Assembly: GCA_013204555.1 (NCBI GenBank) | Contig: JABMNO010000064.1 | Span: 1-46,227 of the forward strand | Length of the DNA: 46,227 nt | Direction: 5' to 3' | From: Chloroflexota bacterium | Lineage (GTDB): Bacteria; Chloroflexota; Dehalococcoidia; Lucifugimonadales; Lucifugimonadaceae | Part shown: in pieces, positions 43,047 to 46,227 of the stretch | How the letters are laid out: each line of letters begins with the position of its first letter | Numbering within the stretch: the first letter of the stretch is position 1 | Notes under the pieces: generated by a model | Databases searched by the model: none | What the model was told of the DNA's origin: nothing | What the model saw: the letters and a program-made list of their open reading frames with translations, nothing else | Made by a program: the position numbers and the translations under genes

Positions 43047-43895
43047 ATGGCCATGACACTTGGATACCTTGGGCCTGAAGGCACATTCAGTGAGCAGGCA
43101 GCACTGACCTATTGCGCCAAAGCTGAAATGGTCCCGATAGCGTCGATTTCTGAAGTTGCCGATGCCGTCGAAATCGGCGAAATAGACGAGGGAATCGTAC
43201 CCATCGAAAACAGTCTTTTCGGCTCGATAATTCCGGTACTCGATTTTCTGATCACAGCCGAAAAGTCACGGATCAAATACGAACTTGCGATACCCGTGGA
43301 GCAGTGCTTGATCAGCGAGCCGGACATGAACCTGCAGAAGATCACTCGGATTTACTCGCACCCGCAGGCGCTGGGACAATGCCGGGCTTATCTGGCAAGA
43401 AAATTCCCTGGCGTCGATCTTGTAGCGTCTCTATCAACCGCGGGTTCTGTATCTGACATGCTGCTGAGCGAAGAGCCAGCCGCCGCTATTGCGCCATACC
43501 GGGCCGCTGAGATTCATCACGCAACCGTGATCGAGCGAGGGATTGAGGACGGAAAGTCCAACTTCACGAGATTTGCCGTGCTTGGACACTCCGACCATAC
43601 GCCCACCGGGCGCGACAAAACGTCTCTGGCGTTCTGGTTCTCATCAGATGCCCCCGGAACGCTCTATCAGGCGCTGGGCCTGTTCTCAAACCGTGGAATC
43701 AACCTCTCAAAAATCGAGTCGCGACCCACCGGTGAGTCGCTCGGCACCTACATCTTCCTGGCAGACATTGCCGGCCACAGGACCGATGACTCGGTCGCCG
43801 CAGCTCTATCGGATCTGGCTGAGATTTCCTCAGAGCTAAAGATTCTTGGCTCGTACCCGGCTATGCCAGCCTTACCAATCATTCCAGTATCCTAA
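43047..43895 (+). CDS. pheA: Prephenate dehydratase
   Basis: This 282-residue monofunctional enzyme has a catalytic domain opening LGYLGPEGTFSEQAA, with EGIVPIENSLFGSI and the catalytic threonine motif NFTRFAVLG. A C-terminal ACT domain (GTLYQALGLFSNRGINL, SKIESRP) gives feedback control by phenylalanine. It converts prephenate to phenylpyruvate. There is no chorismate mutase fusion. It is unusual in being the last gene of a potassium operon (3-base gap), probably chance placement. Its stop overlaps the stop of the YtxH gene on the other strand by 4 bases. Confidence 0.95.
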   Translation: MAMTLGYLGPEGTFSEQAALTYCAKAEMVPIASISEVADAVEIGEIDEGIVPIENSLFGSIIPVLDFLITAEKSRIKYELAIPVEQCLISEPDMNLQKITRIYSHPQALGQCRAYLARKFPGVDLVASLSTAGSVSDMLLSEEPAAAIAPYRAAEIHHATVIERGIEDGKSNFTRFAVLGHSDHTPTGRDKTSLAFWFSSDAPGTLYQALGLFSNRGINLSKIESRPTGESLGTYIFLADIAGHRTDDSVAAALSDLAEISSELKILGSYPAMPALPIIPVS

Positions 43896-44173
43896 ACAGG
43901 GTCGCTGAAGTCGTCATCCTCGAGAATCAGCGACTCTCCACGCGCCCTCGTGGCGGCTGATCGACCTTCATCCATTGCGGAGTGGACCCGGTCCCGCGTC
44001 GATTCCGCCAGCTCTTCAGCCCTGTCCCGCCACTCACCGGTCTTCTCCCCAATGAGCGCACGCGTATCCTCACCCGATTTCGGCGCAAACAACACACCGG
44101 CAACCGCACCCACAATTCCCCCAACCAGAACTCCGGTCCAGAAGCCAGCTCCACCACCGTTGTTTTCTGCCAT
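43892..44173 (-). CDS. YtxH domain protein
   Basis: This 93-residue protein has one glycine-rich membrane helix (FWTGVLVGGIVGAVAGVLFA) followed directly by PKSGEDTRALI, the YtxH signature. A charged helical tail (GEWRDRAEELAESTRDR) follows. AGGAG precedes the ATG. The family is widespread in Gram-positive and related bacteria, is often stress-linked and has no known activity. It follows the small membrane protein gene at 44194 on the same strand, 20 bases apart, and the two likely form a unit. Confidence 0.88.
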   Translation of the reverse strand: MAENNGGGAGFWTGVLVGGIVGAVAGVLFAPKSGEDTRALIGEKTGEWRDRAEELAESTRDRVHSAMDEGRSAATRARGESLILEDDDFSDPV

Positions 44174-44193
44174 CTAAATCTCCTGTGGGATGA

Positions 44194-44484
44194 CTAACCC
44201 CAGACTTTCCGAACCATGCGGGCAGCGAATCCACCTACGCTCGTGATCGCGCTGATCGGCCTGATCGAACCACCAACCCCCTGCAGCGTTTCAAGAACGC
44301 CTTCCGCACTGGTAGCCAGATTCTCAAGCTTGTCCAGCAGCCGGTTCAGCTTTCGGAGGATCAGGACCCCGTAGACGAGTACAAACGCCAGGCTGATGAT
44401 CGCCAGAACAATAAAGACGATTATGAGGATGTCCCTGATCAGAGACACCGTCTCAGAAGATGTTAGAAGAAGCAGGTCTGGCAT
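44194..44484 (-). CDS. Small single-pass membrane protein, DUF948-like
   Basis: A 96-residue protein with one membrane helix (IVFIVLAIISLAFVLVYGVLIL) followed by a probable coiled-coil helix (LRKLNRLLDKLENLATSAEGV) and a Gly/Ser-rich end. This layout, and its place directly before a YtxH gene, is like DUF948/YtxG-type proteins, which pair with YtxH in Bacillus. The family match is tentative. Confidence 0.65.
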   Translation of the reverse strand: MPDLLLLTSSETVSLIRDILIIVFIVLAIISLAFVLVYGVLILRKLNRLLDKLENLATSAEGVLETLQGVGGSIRPISAITSVGGFAARMVRKVWG

Positions 44485-44578
44485 AAGAATCTAAGTTCGC
44501 TCCACAACAATCTTAGCAGGGTTTCTTCAGCGATATCAACATTCGTATGCTTTTTATTATCAACTACTTTCTTCACAA

Positions 44579-45406
44579 CTAATTTCTGACGAGTAGTCCA
44601 GGCTGGCACTTCCTACAAAAATTAGTCACGCGCTGATTCGCTGTAATTGCCGAGATCTCATACGAGCACACCGGGCATGGCTTGCCGCCCTTGCCGTGAA
44701 CGTTCAAATAGCGCCTTTCCTTCTTGTGGATCTTCTCCCCTATTTTCTCTCGGAGAAGGATCAGTGCCTCCTGTGGAACACGAAATACCGCATCGTGGAG
44801 TCGCACTACTTCCTCACCAGAAAGCGCTGCCTTCTTCTTGTAGGGGTGAATCCTTGCCGCATGGAGAATCTCATCGGCATAGGCATTCCCCACTCCAGAA
44901 ACGAGTCTTCCACGAGTCAGGATGCCCTTTATCTCGCCTCGGAACGGCCGGAGTGCCGCTCGGAAATCTTCAATGGATAACGGCGCGTCCAGCACGTCTG
45001 GACCTTGCTCCTCCACCCGCGGCGTCTCGTTCACCTGGTCTGGGCGCAGGTAGTAGACCATCCCCATCCGCTTCTGATCGAAGTACCTCAGCTGGCGCCC
45101 ATCGTCGATGTCGAACGTGACGGTGACCGACTTCAGAAGCTTCTCGTCTGGCTCGGTGTAGCGCAGTCCGCCGGTGAGCATCGGGTTGATCAGCACTACG
45201 CGATCATCTGACAGCTCGATAAACAGCAACTTCCCATGCCGAGTCATTCCAGATATCGATCGGCCAGCAATGTCCTCTGAGAACCTCTCGCCAGTCAGAT
45301 TGCGCAGCACCAGAGGCCGTGTCTCTCTGGCGCCTGTGATCGATCGTCCCAACAGGCGCGGCTGCAAGTACTCAAGTATTACCTGAAGATCTGGCGCTTC
45401 CGGCAT
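44579..45406 (-). CDS. mutM: Formamidopyrimidine-DNA glycosylase (Fpg/MutM family), divergent
   Basis: A 275-residue protein with AGGAG 7 bases before the ATG. The catalytic N-terminus is MPEAPD: Pro2 (nucleophile) and Glu3 are kept, while the usual LPE becomes APD. TRHGKLLF holds the conserved lysine, GVGNAYADEIL the Asn-containing helix turn, and a C-terminal zinc finger has CPVC and CRKC. It would excise oxidised purines and cut the abasic site. The usual HLGMSG loop reads NPMLTGG, so the residues that fill the gap left by the flipped base differ. An Nei-like or altered specificity is possible. Confidence 0.88.
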   Translation of the reverse strand: MPEAPDLQVILEYLQPRLLGRSITGARETRPLVLRNLTGERFSEDIAGRSISGMTRHGKLLFIELSDDRVVLINPMLTGGLRYTEPDEKLLKSVTVTFDIDDGRQLRYFDQKRMGMVYYLRPDQVNETPRVEEQGPDVLDAPLSIEDFRAALRPFRGEIKGILTRGRLVSGVGNAYADEILHAARIHPYKKKAALSGEEVVRLHDAVFRVPQEALILLREKIGEKIHKKERRYLNVHGKGGKPCPVCSYEISAITANQRVTNFCRKCQPGLLVRN

Positions 45407-45490
45407 TCATCGACTCCTGAACTGGCCGGTGGAGTATCAATACGTCGTTCAATATCAGATTTTGCCACAACCATCTGCCGATCGCCGCGC

Positions 45491-45530
45491 CCCAAAAACA
45501 AAGAAGCCCCCGATTACTCGAAGGCCTCTT
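45491..45530 (-). terminator. Intrinsic terminator of the sigma factor gene
   Basis: On the minus strand, AAGAGGCC (45530-45523) pairs with GGCTTCTT (45508-45501) with one mismatch. TGTTTTTGGG follows (45500-45491), a T-rich tract. It begins 12 bases after the stop. This is the only hairpin in the window with a clear T-run. Confidence 0.7.
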
Positions 45531-45541
45531 AGCTTTATCTT

Positions 45542-46227
45542 CTAATGTGCCCGCACGGCAGGTGCTGCTCGTGCGGCAGGTGCTGATTCCAGGAAGTCTC
45601 GGAGCTTGCGTGACCGAGTTGGGTGGCGGAGCTTACGTAAAGCCTTCGCCTCGATCTGCCTGATGCGCTCACGAGTAACGCTGAACTCTCGTCCAACCTC
45701 CTCCAGTGTGCGGCTGCGTCCGTCCTCAAGTCCAAATCGAAGCTGAAGAACTCGACGTTCGCGCTGGATCAGTGTGCCAAGCACATCATCCACCTGCTCT
45801 TTTAGCAGGTGGTACGAAGCGGCCTCGGCTGGCCCCAGTGCCTGCTGGTCGGGAATAAAGTCCCCAAGGTGAGAGTCTTCCTCTTCGCCAATGGGAGTCT
45901 CCAGCGAGACGGGCTCCTGTGAGATCTTGAGGATCTCACGGACCTTCTCAGCCGACACTTCCATGTCGCGACCAATCTCTTCAGATGTTGGCTCTCGGCC
46001 GTATTCCTGTACAAGACGACGGCTCACACGGAGCAACTTGTTAATCGTCTCAACCATGTGGACCGGGATACGAATGGTGCGGGCCTGGTCGGCTATGGCT
46101 CGGGTCAGAGCCTGGCGAATCCACCAGGTGGCATAGGTGCTGAATTTGTAGCCCCGGTGAAGGTCAAATTTCTCAACAGCTTTGATTAGGCCGATGTTGC
46201 CTTCCTGAATGAGATCGGGTAAAGTCA
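45542..46227 (-). CDS. rpoD: Primary RNA polymerase sigma-70 factor, C-terminal part
   Basis: The frame stays open to the right edge, so the N-terminal part is outside. Visible are region 2.2-2.4 ([46 protein letters not shown]), region 3 ([18 protein letters not shown]) and region 4 with its helix-turn-helix ([29 protein letters not shown]). These are close to the primary sigma consensus, so it is RpoD/SigA rather than an alternative factor. It recognises -35 and -10 elements of housekeeping promoters. A short Ala/Arg-rich tail ([13 protein letters not shown]) ends the protein. An intrinsic terminator follows. Confidence 0.95.
   Translation of the reverse strand, partial: TLPDLIQEGNIGLIKAVEKFDLHRGYKFSTYATWWIRQALTRAIADQARTIRIPVHMVETINKLLRVSRRLVQEYGREPTSEEIGRDMEVSAEKVREILKISQEPVSLETPIGEEEDSHLGDFIPDQQALGPAEAASYHLLKEQVDDVLGTLIQRERRVLQLRFGLEDGRSRTLEEVGREFSVTRERIRQIEAKALRKLRHPTRSRKLRDFLESAPAARAAPAVRAH

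Overview
This window looks like a chromosomal segment of a free-living bacterium with one cell membrane, moderate GC and dense gene packing. Several proteins have lipobox signal peptides. The gene mix is an M81 peptidase, a UxuA-like dehydratase, a SelA-like PLP enzyme, NIPSNAP, DUF4012 and PT-rich extracellular linkers. Together with the cohesin/dockerin parts on a solute-binding protein, this fits Chloroflexota best, perhaps a SAR202/Dehalococcoidia-type lineage. That placement is inference from gene content; no marker phylogeny was possible. I saw no rRNA, tRNA, CRISPR array or insertion sequence.

Left part (1-14.9 kb): ordinary metabolism and small-molecule handling. It holds the end of an ABC-F ATPase, an M81 metallopeptidase, a LppX/LolA-like lipoprotein, a DHA2-type MFS exporter, NIPSNAP plus a THEP1-like NTPase, and a class-C beta-lactamase-like hydrolase coupled to a UxuA-like enzyme. 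An SMP-30 lactonase, a SelA-like PLP enzyme, an M28 peptidase coupled to an unknown protein, a DUF1272 zinc protein and an MBL-fold hydrolase follow.

Central part (14.9-32.0 kb): the striking region. Eight genes run leftwards with tight spacing. The first encodes a 2496-residue secreted protein. About 2040 of its residues are an octapeptide repeat, S-x-x-H-D-x-x-x, itself organised into alternating blocks of about 68 and about 41 residues. A signal peptide and a GEVED-like domain precede the repeat, and Asp/Asn-rich calcium-loop-like motifs follow it. Downstream lie a lipoprotein with a Pro/Glu/Thr tail, a Dpm1-like GT2, a GT4, a Gfo/Idh/MocA oxidoreductase, a GT-C-like polytopic protein, a flippase-like membrane protein and a DUF4012 protein. 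I propose an envelope system in which a giant His/Asp/Ser-rich surface polymer is made with its own glycan and assembly genes. I do not recognise the repeat as any named family.

Right part (32.4-46.2 kb): lpdA, a small membrane protein, and a peptide-type ABC solute-binding protein with cohesin-like, carboxypeptidase-regulatory-like and dockerin-like modules at its N-terminus. TPR and YihY/BrkB genes come next. A potassium-uptake operon follows: trkH, trkA, a universal stress protein, a lone TrkA-N protein, a second trkA, and pheA. The window ends with YtxH and another small membrane protein, a divergent MutM/Fpg glycosylase, and the C-terminal part of the primary sigma factor. The only gene-free stretch over 300 bases is 31964-32404, the divergent promoter region between the giant gene and lpdA.
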